DNA of 64,000 bases from Nitrospira sp. (GCA_024998685.1 JACOEH010000009.1:1-64000); one strand, 5' to 3'. Counted from the stretch's first letter, positions 17,671-26,457 are shown. Numbers and translations are program-made. Notes: a model not told the origin generated them from the letters alone.

Positions 17671-17842
17671 CTTCCCTGATCACGCGTTCGTCGCGACCTG
17701 CCGATACATGGGTTCGCTGGTGAGTCCGACGTACTGCCCGGCTGAGGGTGCTGCAGTGGTGGAGGCGGCACGAAGGACTCACGAAGAGAAAACTACCAAA
17801 CCATGCGCCACGGTTCATTTTTCAATGACCCATCATCGGCGC

Positions 17843-18910
17843 TCATTTCTTGTCACTCATTCTTATGACCGCCAAGCCATCAGAAAATGGGCGAACCTCC
17901 TCGAATTGTGGAGGAATGATCATCTTTCCGGTTTTGTCGATGAAGCCCCACTTCCCATCCATCGAGACCCCGGCCAATCCTTCAGAAAATGAGCGCGTGT
18001 CGATCGCTTCGACAGACGCGGCTCCATTTTCAAATTGAGGGCGGATCGCGAAGCGTCCTGCCTTGTCGATATATCCCCATTTGTCGTTCACGAGTACCGG
18101 AGCCAATCCATCGGTAAACTTTCCGGCTGCCTGAAACTCCGGTCGGATAATCGCCACCTCACCCATCTTGTTGAGATACCCCCACACGTTGCCTCGGAGA
18201 AGCGCCGCCATTCCTTCGGAGAAAGGTCCCATGGCTTCAAATTGCGGTTGGATCACAAACTGGCCCTCCTTACCGATATAACCCCACCGATCATGCGCCA
18301 GAACTGCTGCAACCCCGTCCGAAAACGGTTCAGCCCCATCAAACCGTGCTGGAACGACGGCCTTTCCCGTCTTGTCGATATAGCCCCATTTATTGCCGAT
18401 GAGGACCGCCGCACGCTCATCGGAGAACGCTCCTGCCTCATCAAATTGCAGCGGGATAACCATCTTCCCAGCCGTATCGATATAGCCCGCCAGATTGCCG
18501 CGGATAACCGCCGCCAACCCCTCCGAAAAGGCATCGGCCGCCTTGAACCGCGGAGGGACGACGATCTTTCCGGCCTTGTCGATGTATCCAAATTTGTGGC
18601 GCATGATGATCACCGCTCGGCCGTTCGAGAAAGGGCCGACCTCATCGAACTGTGGCCGGATGACCATGGTTCCGCGCTTGTCGATATATCCCCACTTGTA
18701 GCCGACCCGAACCGCCGCCAGCCCTTCCGAGAATGAGTCTACATCCTCAAACGTGGGAGAAATGTCGAGAGTTCCGTTCTTGTCGACATAGCCCCACTCA
18801 GCCCAGCTTTCATCATGGCGTAAGAAGGCGGAGAGGAGAAATACGATGGTAATGAAGGACTGCAGCAGCCTGGCTCTCGTGGTCGTCATTCTTTGGAATA
18901 AGTCAACCAT
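17843..18910 (-). CDS. Exported WG-repeat (KWG-like) protein
   Basis: A 355-aa protein with AGGAGGG 7-8 bases before ATG 18910 and an N-terminal hydrophobic signal (SFITIVFLLSAFL) ending near Ser-Trp-Ala. The rest is nine tandem WG repeats of about 33 residues with the core WGYIDKxGxxVIxPxFxxxxxFSEGLA. One copy is lengthened by an extra ENGAASVEAIDTR segment. WG repeats form beta-propeller-like or solenoid structures that bind other proteins; the role here is unknown. It is monocistronic, with the 193-bp inverted-repeat element upstream. Confidence 0.85.
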   Translation of the reverse strand: MVDLFQRMTTTRARLLQSFITIVFLLSAFLRHDESWAEWGYVDKNGTLDISPTFEDVDSFSEGLAAVRVGYKWGYIDKRGTMVIRPQFDEVGPFSNGRAVIIMRHKFGYIDKAGKIVVPPRFKAADAFSEGLAAVIRGNLAGYIDTAGKMVIPLQFDEAGAFSDERAAVLIGNKWGYIDKTGKAVVPARFDGAEPFSDGVAAVLAHDRWGYIGKEGQFVIQPQFEAMGPFSEGMAALLRGNVWGYLNKMGEVAIIRPEFQAAGKFTDGLAPVLVNDKWGYIDKAGRFAIRPQFENGAASVEAIDTRSFSEGLAGVSMDGKWGFIDKTGKMIIPPQFEEVRPFSDGLAVIRMSDKK

Positions 18911-19000
18911 GAAGATCCCTCCTGAGCCTTCACCGCACGGAACGGTCGTGTTGGTCCATCACAGACGTCTCTGATACCTTCCACCTCGGACTTCCATTCG

Positions 19001-19193
19001 AGCCCGCATTATTCATGAACGCTTCTGCTGCAATCGCGGATTCGCTGCTGCGACGAGCCTTCGGCGGGCAGGCTCGCCCCCTCGCAACCTCGACATACTG
19101 TTTCAAGTATGCCTCGGTTCCTTGGAGCTCGCGTGCCCGTCTCGCTGCACGACTGCGCGATTTCGCCACGAACCGTCATGAATAATGCGGGCT
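19001..19193. mobile_element. 193-bp MITE-like element with 18-bp perfect terminal inverted repeats
   Basis: The ends AGCCCGCATTATTCATGA (19001-19018) and TCATGAATAATGCGGGCT (19176-19193) are exact reverse complements. The interior is GC-rich and holds further short inverted segments. It also gives a minus-strand frame rich in Ala and Arg, which I regard as a by-product. There is no transposase, so this is best described as a miniature inverted-repeat or palindromic repetitive element. I did not see a second copy in this window. Confidence 0.75.
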
Positions 19194-19316
19194 AGACATT
19201 TCAGGGCCACCATTGAGCCGCGTTACGCCACGGGCCAAGGCGAACTCGTCCTTGCCGCTGGAGCGTCATGGAGGCTCCACTACGTCTCCTCCAGTGAGAC
19301 TCGCGGATTTGTCTGT

Positions 19317-20144
19317 TCACGGCTTCTTGTCCGGAGCAATGGCGACGTCCGTTACTTTGTGCTCATCATCCACGAGGAGTACGGCGACATCGCCTGAGGA
19401 AAGCGTCGCCACCCTCGTCTGGATGAGCGGCCTCACCTTGTACGTGTGGTCTTTTCCGTCTTCGGTGCGGATGACGATGGTATTGTCTTTTAAGGGCGTC
19501 ACGATTCTGCCCGAGACCTGGGCGAGGTTGCCCTTCAAAGGAGATTGTTTCTGCCAAAGCTCCGCCGCGCGATGGACCGCCTCCTTGCTTCCAAAGGTGA
19601 CGTCGACGATCTTATCCAGCTCGTCGATGAGAAACACGGCATCCACGCCGACAGGAACCGAGGCGACCTTGCTTCGCGCGACCGGCCGAATGAAATGGGA
19701 CTCTTCTTTGCCGGCGACTGTGCGCAATACCGCCTTGTCATGTCCGGTCTCCAGCGGCTCGGCGAGCTGACCTCGAACGACCACGTGGCGGCTCGACTCT
19801 CCCGTCACATGCACATCCACAAGAAGATTTTGGTCGTTGACGGTCAGTTCGATCCGATCCCCCACTTTTAAGGCCGGCAGCCCCTTGGCCTTCCGGACCT
19901 CCATCGGAATGTATCGAGGTTGCAGTTCGCCGGTATTAATTCGCGCCTGATCGCTTCTGATTTCCTCCACGGTGCCCAGCAGCACCCTGTCTCCGGAGAG
20001 TAGCTGTTGGTGCGTTGACTCCGTCTGGGTCGCCGCGCCGCTGAAGGACGCCGTCGAGAGCCACCACACCGACAGAACGATGAGTCGTGCTAACCACTTG
20101 CCTGCTAGAAAACGCTCCTTCTCGGAATGCCGTTGAGCCCACAT
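19317..20144 (-). CDS. Exported protein with three internal repeats, unknown function
   Basis: A 275-aa protein. ATG 20144 is preferred over GTG 20150 because AAGGAGG is 8 bases before the ATG. A hydrophobic segment (WLARLIVLSVWWLSTASF) and Ala-containing cleavage region suggest export. The mature part holds three copies of a roughly 58-residue unit (about 57-113, 125-184, 212-270). Each begins with a Gly-(Thr/Gln/Arg) strand and ends in a GD(R/V)xx...(L)VDV(H/T/A) type strand. Copies two and three share xRPxxxxxVAxxxxGxxxVxLxDxxxKxxDVxx. This looks like an OB/SH3-type small barrel repeat, but I cannot name it. Confidence 0.7.
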   Translation of the reverse strand: MWAQRHSEKERFLAGKWLARLIVLSVWWLSTASFSGAATQTESTHQQLLSGDRVLLGTVEEIRSDQARINTGELQPRYIPMEVRKAKGLPALKVGDRIELTVNDQNLLVDVHVTGESSRHVVVRGQLAEPLETGHDKAVLRTVAGKEESHFIRPVARSKVASVPVGVDAVFLIDELDKIVDVTFGSKEAVHRAAELWQKQSPLKGNLAQVSGRIVTPLKDNTIVIRTEDGKDHTYKVRPLIQTRVATLSSGDVAVLLVDDEHKVTDVAIAPDKKP

Positions 20145-20150
20145 CTTCAC

Positions 20151-20594
20151 GCCCTCCTTCCATTCTGGTAGATCAGCGTACAGTTAGAGATTCTTTCTGA
20201 GCCGGACGACCTTTCCCCACACGGCATCCTCGTTCGTCACCGGAATGTCGTCATACTTCCGGTTCAGCGGATGGAGAATGCAAGGGTAAAAGTCCCCTCT
20301 GATTCGGCCGCAACAGTCAGCAACTGAATCAACGAACTATGGATCCGCTCAGTCGGTTCATTTCATGATCTCCCTCGATTCGACATCCTGAACCGCTTTC
20401 AAACATCTTACAGATGTCCCCGTCTCGCGCTATCGGGAAAACAAAGATTCGTTTGTCGAATCGGACGACAAGAGGCTCGTCGTTTTATCGAGGACAACGA
20501 TGAGGAGGGGAGACGGATAGACAATGAAGAGTAGGGTGCACGATCGGACCGGATACCGGACGGTCCGTTCGGATGCAGTTGCGATCTGCAACCG
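20151..20594. other. 444-bp gap between the triple-repeat protein and the GH15 gene
   Basis: Apart from the S24-like remnant at its left end, I see no gene. The right part (about 20340-20590) holds no recognisable feature. Confidence 0.45.
20184..20336 (-). pseudogene. C-terminal remnant resembling a LexA/S24-type peptidase
   Basis: The minus strand reads RGDFYPCILHPLNRKYDD, then IPVTNEDAVWGKVVRLR, then a stop at 20184. The pattern HPLN(R/P)xY...P...EDxxxxGKVV is typical of the last strands of S24 family repressors/UmuD-like proteins. An in-frame TAG lies just upstream and there is no start codon, so only a decayed tail remains. The family call rests on a short match. Confidence 0.4.
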
Positions 20595-22601
20595 CTACCT
20601 CGGAAGCTTCTGCCACCGTCTCACATATTCTTGAACCGCGGTGACGAACGCCGCATGACTCCAGGTCAGAGGGGAAACCGAAAGTGGAACGCCGGAGTAC
20701 GGGTGAATCTGTTCCGAGAACACTCCCGAAGGCAGAGCGTGGCGGGCGCACCATTCGAACAGCGGCAGCGCTCTTTTCAGGTCTGCCTTGCTGTTCGCCG
20801 TTGCAATGAACCACTGAGCGAGCCAGAGCGTGCAGATGAACCAGGAATTTCCGGGAACGTTCTTAAGATCCTGACTCTGTCTGTGGTAGTAATCGCCCTC
20901 GTATCGAGCCATGCCGCCGATGTCGGTCTTCACCCAGAGGCGTTCTTGCACGGCCTGCATGGTCCGCACGATGCGCGGATCGTCCGGTGGAAACATGCCG
21001 AAATACCACAGCCCGAACAGCGACGAATCAAGAGTTTCATCGAAGGTCCAACTCCCATCCGATGTTCGATTCGCCATCCTGGCAAAACGATTCAATTCCG
21101 GGCGATAGAGATGCTTTTCCACTCCATCCTTGATGTGGTCGGCTGCAGTGGTGTAACGCTCAGCGAGAGCCATCTCTCCGAAGGCTTTCGCGAACCGAGA
21201 TGCAGCGATGAGACCGCCCCACACGGCTCCGCAGGTAAAGGCCAAGACGCCGTGCCGTTCTTCCCAGAGGTCATAGGAAGGCAACGGCAATCCCATGGCT
21301 GCATCGCGATAATTCGCCATGAAGTCAGCGGCGCGGACGATCAGCGGCCGGTACAGCGGTTTGATGTACTCGACATTTTTCCACGTCTCGAACCGGTTCC
21401 AGAGCGCCCAGAGGACAAGCGCGGTCTCGTCTTCCTGAATCGGCAGCTCCTTGCGGCCGTCGCGCACCCATGGATGCCAGCTCGAGGCCAACGTGCCGTC
21501 CGGATTGTATTTGTGGAGCAAATATCCCTCCTTGGTCAGGACCCGGTCGCAGAAGGGATAGAAGGGACGCGGGACTTCCAGAAATCCCGCCAAGTCCAGC
21601 GCATACGCGACCATCGCGCCGTCACGAGGCCACATGTAAGAATAGGTATCGCGCACCTCAGAGGCGATGTCGGAGTCGTTGGCGGCAAGGACGGCGCCTT
21701 CGTTGTCGATCTGTGTGCGCATGATGAGAAGACTCAGATGGTAGAGTCGACACATCTCAACCGGCAGATCGGCGAAGTCCGGCCGGTGTGCGTCCAACCA
21801 GAGCTGCCAGTACGAGGCGGTCCGATCGATAAACGTCCAAGGGCCACGGTGACGCACGGACCGGTTGAGTCGTGTCACCTCCTCAAAGTTTGCGCCGACC
21901 GCCAACCAATAGTACGCCGTTTGCGCGGCGCGGGCCGGCACAGTGAGATGGATTGCTATGGTGGAATCGACCGATCCTTGCGCAATCGGGTTCTCGGAGA
22001 GCAGACCATCTTCGGCGTCCTTCCAAGTCCCCAGCAGATTCTGGACCTCCTTGTGGCCGCAGGCCCATTGATGGAGGCCGATGTGCCAACTCTCGACGGA
22101 ATCCGGCGCATCCTCCGGTCGTTTGCCCGGCACAGCCGCGTTGATGAGGAACCACCGCGAGCCTTTGTAATGGTAGATCGCTCGTCGCTCCGGTTCGTAA
22201 TAGGCCGTGTCGCCCAGTTCGTGACCTGAGATATGAAAGTCATGATGGAAAAACAGCCGGACCTTGCGGTCACGGTCTGCGGCGTTTCTTACTTCGATAC
22301 GGCGAAGATAGAGATTCTCATGAAAATCGACGGCGTCCTGACAACTCAAATCAAGTTGGAGATCCGGATGGGAGAGGGCGACCTGAGTCGTCAGTGTTTC
22401 GTGGGAATATTGCAGTTGCCGACTCCAACGTGGGTCGTCCAGCCATGCGAACCGCCCATCGACCCAGACGCCGAAACGACAGACATGCCCATCGGTATGA
22501 TTCTCCAAGCCAACATGCGGCCAATAGAGATCACGAAGCTGATAGGTGCCGTCGAAGTTGACGAGCAACGACCCGTTGCCAAGAGGTAGATCACGCGGCA
22601 T
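20595..22601 (-). CDS. Glycoside hydrolase family 15 (glucoamylase/trehalase-like)
   Basis: A 668-aa protein if started at ATG 22601, which has AAAGGAC 7 bases upstream; the frame extends to 22658 without support. It has an N-terminal beta-sandwich domain (residues 1-260) and a C-terminal (alpha/alpha)6 barrel. Signatures include TYSYMWPRDGAMVAYAL, LYDLWEERHG-like SYDLWEERHG supplying the general acid Glu, and the closing SPLTWSHAAFV. There is no signal peptide, so it acts in the cytoplasm, where it would release glucose from glycogen, maltodextrins or a related alpha-glucan. Trehalase activity is also known in this family. Neighbouring gap and the glycogen genes in the window fit intracellular glucan breakdown. 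Confidence 0.88.
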   Translation of the reverse strand: MPRDLPLGNGSLLVNFDGTYQLRDLYWPHVGLENHTDGHVCRFGVWVDGRFAWLDDPRWSRQLQYSHETLTTQVALSHPDLQLDLSCQDAVDFHENLYLRRIEVRNAADRDRKVRLFFHHDFHISGHELGDTAYYEPERRAIYHYKGSRWFLINAAVPGKRPEDAPDSVESWHIGLHQWACGHKEVQNLLGTWKDAEDGLLSENPIAQGSVDSTIAIHLTVPARAAQTAYYWLAVGANFEEVTRLNRSVRHRGPWTFIDRTASYWQLWLDAHRPDFADLPVEMCRLYHLSLLIMRTQIDNEGAVLAANDSDIASEVRDTYSYMWPRDGAMVAYALDLAGFLEVPRPFYPFCDRVLTKEGYLLHKYNPDGTLASSWHPWVRDGRKELPIQEDETALVLWALWNRFETWKNVEYIKPLYRPLIVRAADFMANYRDAAMGLPLPSYDLWEERHGVLAFTCGAVWGGLIAASRFAKAFGEMALAERYTTAADHIKDGVEKHLYRPELNRFARMANRTSDGSWTFDETLDSSLFGLWYFGMFPPDDPRIVRTMQAVQERLWVKTDIGGMARYEGDYYHRQSQDLKNVPGNSWFICTLWLAQWFIATANSKADLKRALPLFEWCARHALPSGVFSEQIHPYSGVPLSVSPLTWSHAAFVTAVQEYVRRWQKLPR

Positions 22602-23205
22602 GTGACGTCCTTTTCTCCATGCATTCCTGCCGATCGGGATGAACCGATAGGATCGCACGCCTATTCACGGATCTTTTCACGGTTGCGTGCAATCCGTATC
22701 GGCTTGCCCCATCCCTCAAATGGAATCATCCAGATTGAATTTTGGTTTTGTTTGAGTCTGCTTGCGCGACGTGTCGCACCTCGCTTTCTCGTTAAGAGTC
22801 GCCCCTACGACGTTTCGCTCTGTGTGCCGTCCCTCACGGCGACGTTACCCAGACCTCTATCTTGGTCGGGATTACTCAACAGCGGGAATGATCAGCAAAG
22901 TGAAAGACGGTTGTTCATGCAAGAAACGCACTGTCATAGACTCCACCTTTCGATCACGACAGAACTCGAACTGGTGAGTGCACGCGGTTTCCGGACTGCG
23001 ATCAATCTCCGCATGATCTTTGCTGAACTGAAAGTGGGTGCTGCAATCACAAGGGAATCTTGCCGTGAGGAAACGAGGCCGCAAAGATGAAAGCAGCTTT
23101 GCACTGTGCGGTCTGTGTGAAATGACTCATGAAGACACTGGGAGTAACCCTTGCACGCTTGACGCTATCTCAACTCTTTTAGACTTTACGAAGGGAGAAG
23201 CTGCG
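22602..23205. other. 604-bp upstream region of divergent genes
   Basis: It lies between the start of the GH15 gene and the start of the 98-aa gene at 23206. Open frames here (for example 22762-22977) have no ribosome-binding site or recognisable product. I see no repeats of note. Confidence 0.35.
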
Positions 23206-23502
23206 ATGGTAGACCTGACTGATGACGCGTTATGGATCAACAAAAACGTCCAAGTGGTCACAAACTATCTGACGAAAGAATTCGAGAATTTTGCTGTCGG
23301 GTATCACGCCGACAGACCGCTCACCCATACTTTTACCGTCAATAACGAGAAGAAACTCTTTAAGTTGGTGATCGGATGGCCTACTCTAGCAGATAGAGCG
23401 TTTACCTCGGAGAGAATTAACCGCTTACTCACAGAGGACGTTGCACAAGAAATGCGGCTCCACGGAGAGAACGGCTATCGCTGGACGCCTTCTGAGCCTT
23501 AA
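23206..23502 (+). CDS. 98-aa hypothetical cytoplasmic protein
   Basis: The open frame begins at 23038, but ATG 23206 has AAGGGAG 8 bases upstream and gives a compact 98-aa protein. It has mixed alpha/beta character (VQVVTNYLTKEF, LTHTFTVNNEKKLFKLVIGW, then a helix ERINRLLTEDVAQEM). No signal peptide, membrane segment or family that I recognise. The stop codon overlaps the stop of gap on the other strand by 3-4 bases. Confidence 0.6.
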   Translation: MVDLTDDALWINKNVQVVTNYLTKEFENFAVGYHADRPLTHTFTVNNEKKLFKLVIGWPTLADRAFTSERINRLLTEDVAQEMRLHGENGYRWTPSEP

Positions 23503-24518
23503 CGTAAGGTGGTCGTCTTTGACGCTCCGGCGATTCTGACGGCTTCCCTAATCATCTGAGACGTATATCCCCACTCGTTATCGTACCAGCTCATCACTTT
23601 GACGAGGTTCCCGTCCACCACCTGGGTCAGTTCCAGATCCACGATCGACGCGCGTGGGTCCTGAATGATGTCCGAGGAGACGAGCGGTTCGTCGGTCACG
23701 CCGAGCACGCCTCGGTATCGGTCGCTGTCCGCTTCTTCCCGGAAGATCGTGTTGACTTCATCAACCGTCGTGCGCCGGCTCGTGAGGAACACGAGATCCG
23801 CGAGGGAGCCGATCGCCAGCGGAACGCGAACGGCAAGGCCGTCGAACTTCCCCGCGTACTGAGGCAAGGCCTTGGTCGTCGCCACGGCGGCGCCGGTCGA
23901 AGAAGGAATCAGATTAGCGGCGGCAGCCCGGCCCCGACGTCGCTTCTTATTCGGGCGATCGACAATCGCCTGGGTGGCGGTGTAGGCATGCACCGTGGTC
24001 ATGATGGCCTTCTCGACCCCGATTCTTCTTCCCATGACCTCGACCACAGGGGTAATACAGTTCGTCGTGCAACTGGCACAGGAAATAATGCCTGTGGTTG
24101 GCCCCTTCGCCGTATTCACTCGATGGACCATGGTGGCGATTTCAGGGCCTTTGCCCGGCGCCGAAAGAATGACGGTCTTGGCGCCCGCCGCCAGGTGACG
24201 TTCCAAATCTGTTGACCGGTTAAACACCCCCGTACATTCCAGCACGATATCGATCGCCAGTTTCTGCCAGGGCAACTTGGCCGGGTCTTTTTCTCTGAAT
24301 AGGGGGTAGGTCTTCTCCTTGATCCTCAGGCCATCGGGGGCAGGAACGACCTTTTCATGGTAACGTCCGTAGACCGTGTCGTAGTTCAGCAAATACGCAA
24401 GATCGTCGGCAGCGTTGAGATCATTGACCGCTCGAAGCTCCAGCTCCGGTGTCTCAAGGATGATTTTGAAGGCTGCGCGCCCGATTCTGCCTAGTCCGTT
24501 AATCGCAATCGTGGCCAT
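23499..24518 (-). CDS. gap: Glyceraldehyde-3-phosphate dehydrogenase, type I
   Basis: Glycolytic/gluconeogenic enzyme of 339 aa. The start ATG 24518 gives MATIAINGLGRIGR, with the NAD-binding Gly motif at 8-13 (Leu replaces the usual Phe in NGFGRIGR). The catalytic Cys is in SCASCTTNCITP at about 150-161, with the later His in TVHAYTATQ. AAAGGAG is 11 bases before the ATG. The protein ends by overlapping the convergent plus-strand gene. It links the aldolase/pentose-phosphate block to lower glycolysis. Confidence 0.96.
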   Translation of the reverse strand: MATIAINGLGRIGRAAFKIILETPELELRAVNDLNAADDLAYLLNYDTVYGRYHEKVVPAPDGLRIKEKTYPLFREKDPAKLPWQKLAIDIVLECTGVFNRSTDLERHLAAGAKTVILSAPGKGPEIATMVHRVNTAKGPTTGIISCASCTTNCITPVVEVMGRRIGVEKAIMTTVHAYTATQAIVDRPNKKRRRGRAAAANLIPSSTGAAVATTKALPQYAGKFDGLAVRVPLAIGSLADLVFLTSRRTTVDEVNTIFREEADSDRYRGVLGVTDEPLVSSDIIQDPRASIVDLELTQVVDGNLVKVMSWYDNEWGYTSQMIREAVRIAGASKTTTLR

Positions 24519-24550
24519 ATTACGTTTCACTCCTTTTCCTTTGGAATTGT

Positions 24551-24904
24551 CTATGCCAGCTGATCGATGAACTCTTTGAGAGCCACCGCCTGATTGTGTT
24601 GCTCATCGGTTGCCCCATACACCAACGTGATCGTTTCATGGCGGGAGCGCTGTGCCAATTCCTTGAGCGCTTCGATCCCTCCGGACTCGGTCAGTTCCTT
24701 TCGGTAACGGCGACGAAATTCTGCCCACTTTGCAGGCTCGTGACCGAACCATTTGCGTAATGCGGTGCTCGGTGCCAGCTCTTTTCTCCATTCGCCGACT
24801 TTCGCCCGTTCCTTGCTGAAACCGCGCGGCCAGACACGATCGACCAAAATTCTGAGACCGTCGTGCTTGTCGGGATCGCTGTAGACGCGTTTGATCTGTA
24901 TCAT
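24551..24904 (-). CDS. DUF488 family protein (YeaO-like)
   Basis: A 117-aa protein with the family pattern IQIKRVYSDPD, a VDRVWPRGFSK block at about 22-32, and RWFGHEPAKW-like KWFGHEPAKW followed by FRRRYRKEL. GAGGTG precedes the ATG by 5-6 bases. The biochemical role of DUF488 proteins is not settled. It lies 32 bp upstream of gap on the same strand, so it may be co-transcribed. Confidence 0.9.
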   Translation of the reverse strand: MIQIKRVYSDPDKHDGLRILVDRVWPRGFSKERAKVGEWRKELAPSTALRKWFGHEPAKWAEFRRRYRKELTESGGIEALKELAQRSRHETITLVYGATDEQHNQAVALKEFIDQLA

Positions 24905-24930
24905 CTTCGCACCTCTGTGAAATCGCTTAG

Positions 24931-25052
24931 CAGGATGCTGAAAAAGTCCGCCAGCGGCGTTCTCACGTCGCTCAGAGGCTCAACGTACCGAAACGTACGC
25001 CTCACCTCCTCGCTCGCTGCGGCGTTGCTGGACAGCCTTTTTGAGCATCCTG
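24931..25052. mobile_element. 122-bp palindromic repetitive element (MITE/REP-like)
   Basis: CAGGATGCTGAAAAAG (24931-24946) pairs with CTTTTTGAGCATCCTG (25037-25052) with one mismatch. Inside, partly complementary arms (TCCGCCAGCGGCGTT / GGCGTTGCTGGACAGC) close on a GTACCGAAACGTAC palindrome, so the whole element can fold into one long hairpin. From memory, near-identical elements recur in Nitrospira genomes. It has no coding capacity. Confidence 0.75.
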
Positions 25053-25155
25053 AAGTGGTTCTGGCATTAGCACCGATCGGAACACTTCAGCCCTATCTCA
25101 GCCATATCCTCGGCATCAACTAAGTGTTTTTGCAGCCTGTTGGTGCCTGCCGATC

Positions 25156-26058
25156 TTATGCCACCCACCCCCTTCGGTCGAGCCCATCCAGCAACAGATG
25201 AAAATAAATCAACCCGGCGTACGGTCGCCACTTGCGCAGCACTCGGCGGACATGGTCATAGTCCGGCGGTCGTTTCAGCCGCAACCATCGATGGAGACCC
25301 TTCTGTGCCCCAACATCATCGCCCGGAAACTGGTGAATCCGTCCGAGGCCGCGCAGCAGCGTGTATTCAGCGGTCCAACGCCCCACTCCTCGCAACTTCA
25401 TCAACCGGTTTATTGTCTCAGCGTCATCCATGGTCGCGAAACCATCGGGGTCGAGTGTGCCTTCCCTCATCGCTCGGGCTGCATCAATGACGGTCTGTCC
25501 CTTGCTTCGGCTATATCCAAACGCTCTCAGCGCTTGGGCGTCGACCTTGCTCAGATCGTCGGGACGTGGAAACGCACGGTCTTCGCTGCGGCTCCCTAAC
25601 CCATAGCGCTCCGTCAAGCGATTCAACAGGGTGATCCCGACGGTCAAGCTGAGTTGCTGGCAAGCGATTGCGTTGACCAATGCTTCAAACACACTGGGGA
25701 AACGCGGCGGCTTCATCCCGAGAAAACGCCGGGCCAATTGATGCAGCTTCGTTTCCTGCGATGCCAGCCGATAAAACTTGCGAAGATCTATCCGGAGGCC
25801 TAACAACCTGTCCAATGCAGCCGTCACGTCGGCTTGCGCCCTCGACGGCAGACCGGCACCCGCGACGGTGACGGCCAGCGTGCTGTTCTGCTGGGTGACG
25901 GCCACCTGAACCGGCATGGCATCGATGACCAGTGTCCGCCTATAGACCCCTTCTTCCCAACGATCCATGGTATTGTTCGGACGCCGCCGCAATGTCCAGA
26001 CGGTGAGATCAAGCCGGAAGGGTTGCACCGGACGCAATGTGAAGTCGATCGCCTTCAT
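25156..26058 (-). CDS. DNA-3-methyladenine glycosylase II-like (AlkA family)
   Basis: A 300-aa base-excision repair enzyme. The helix-hairpin-helix/GPD signature is clear near the C-terminus: LRGVGRWTAEYTLLRGLGR followed by FPGDDVG, where the second of these Asp residues is the expected catalytic one. The preceding region (PSVFEALVNAIACQQLSL) is the usual entry to the HhH domain. The N-terminal 100 residues resemble the TBP-like domain of AlkA. No clear ribosome-binding site is seen before ATG 26058. It would remove alkylated purines from DNA. Confidence 0.9.
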   Translation of the reverse strand: MKAIDFTLRPVQPFRLDLTVWTLRRRPNNTMDRWEEGVYRRTLVIDAMPVQVAVTQQNSTLAVTVAGAGLPSRAQADVTAALDRLLGLRIDLRKFYRLASQETKLHQLARRFLGMKPPRFPSVFEALVNAIACQQLSLTVGITLLNRLTERYGLGSRSEDRAFPRPDDLSKVDAQALRAFGYSRSKGQTVIDAARAMREGTLDPDGFATMDDAETINRLMKLRGVGRWTAEYTLLRGLGRIHQFPGDDVGAQKGLHRWLRLKRPPDYDHVRRVLRKWRPYAGLIYFHLLLDGLDRRGWVA

Positions 26059-26110
26059 GGTTCAGCATTCGATCAACCGATCGGTGCGTGGCTGAGCCCG
26101 CACGGGCCGC

Positions 26111-26320
26111 TCAATCCGGTTTCAACGCCTCCTCCAGATCGGCGATCACATCCTCGATATCCTCGTAACCGACCGAGATTCTCACGAGCCCGCTCGTGAG
26201 CCCTTGCCGCTCCATGACCTCTTTCGGCGTCGCGACTGGGTCATTGAAGCCGGATGCTCGATCAACGTATCCAGGTGCCCAAAGACACCGCCGACGTGCA
26301 CAGCCTCCATCTTTGTCAGC
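26111..26320 (-). pseudogene. Frameshifted C-terminal remnant of a trans-sulfuration PLP enzyme
   Basis: The minus strand encodes GGVFGHLDTLIEHPASMTQS in one frame, and then ATPKEVMERQGLTSGLVRIS plus VGYEDIEDVIADLEEAL in another, ending at 26111. Together these match the tail of cystathionine gamma-synthase/lyase-type proteins (SLIEHPAxMTH ... GLVRxSVGxEDxEDLIxDL). The frame changes after Met-Thr-Gln-Ser, and everything upstream, including the PLP-lysine region, is missing. Clearly a decayed gene. Confidence 0.8.
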
Positions 26321-26322
26321 GC

Positions 26323-26457
26323 CTAGTCAGCGTCCGGTCGGTCCCGTCGCTCATTGACTCCCAAGTCGACCTCATAAAGCCTCTCGTGGCAACGAGGGTC
26401 CAAGTAGCGCGGAGTCAGTCCGAGCTGTAAGACCACACCGTTCTCTTTCTCCACCAT
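26323..26457 (-). pseudogene. 44-codon ORF in front of the trans-sulfuration remnant
   Basis: An ATG at 26457 has a good AGAGGAG ribosome-binding site, and the frame stops at TAG 26323. Past that TAG the same frame continues into the first part of the remnant at 26111-26320, so it may be the 5' end of the same deleted gene. The 44 residues themselves are not recognisable as a PLP enzyme. Confidence 0.35.

Noticed and set aside
18930-19169. 79-codon Ala/Arg-rich ORF largely inside the 193-bp element
   Set aside because: The frame comes from the GC-rich palindromic element and has no ribosome-binding site or conserved motif.
20631-22229. 532-codon plus-strand frame opposite the GH15 gene
   Set aside because: It is antisense to a gene with clear family motifs, and has no ribosome-binding site or recognisable domains.
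22602-23090. 162-codon plus-strand ORF upstream of the 98-aa gene
   Set aside because: Starts inside the GH15 leader without a ribosome-binding site and gives no recognisable product. The 98-aa gene in a different frame has a good start.
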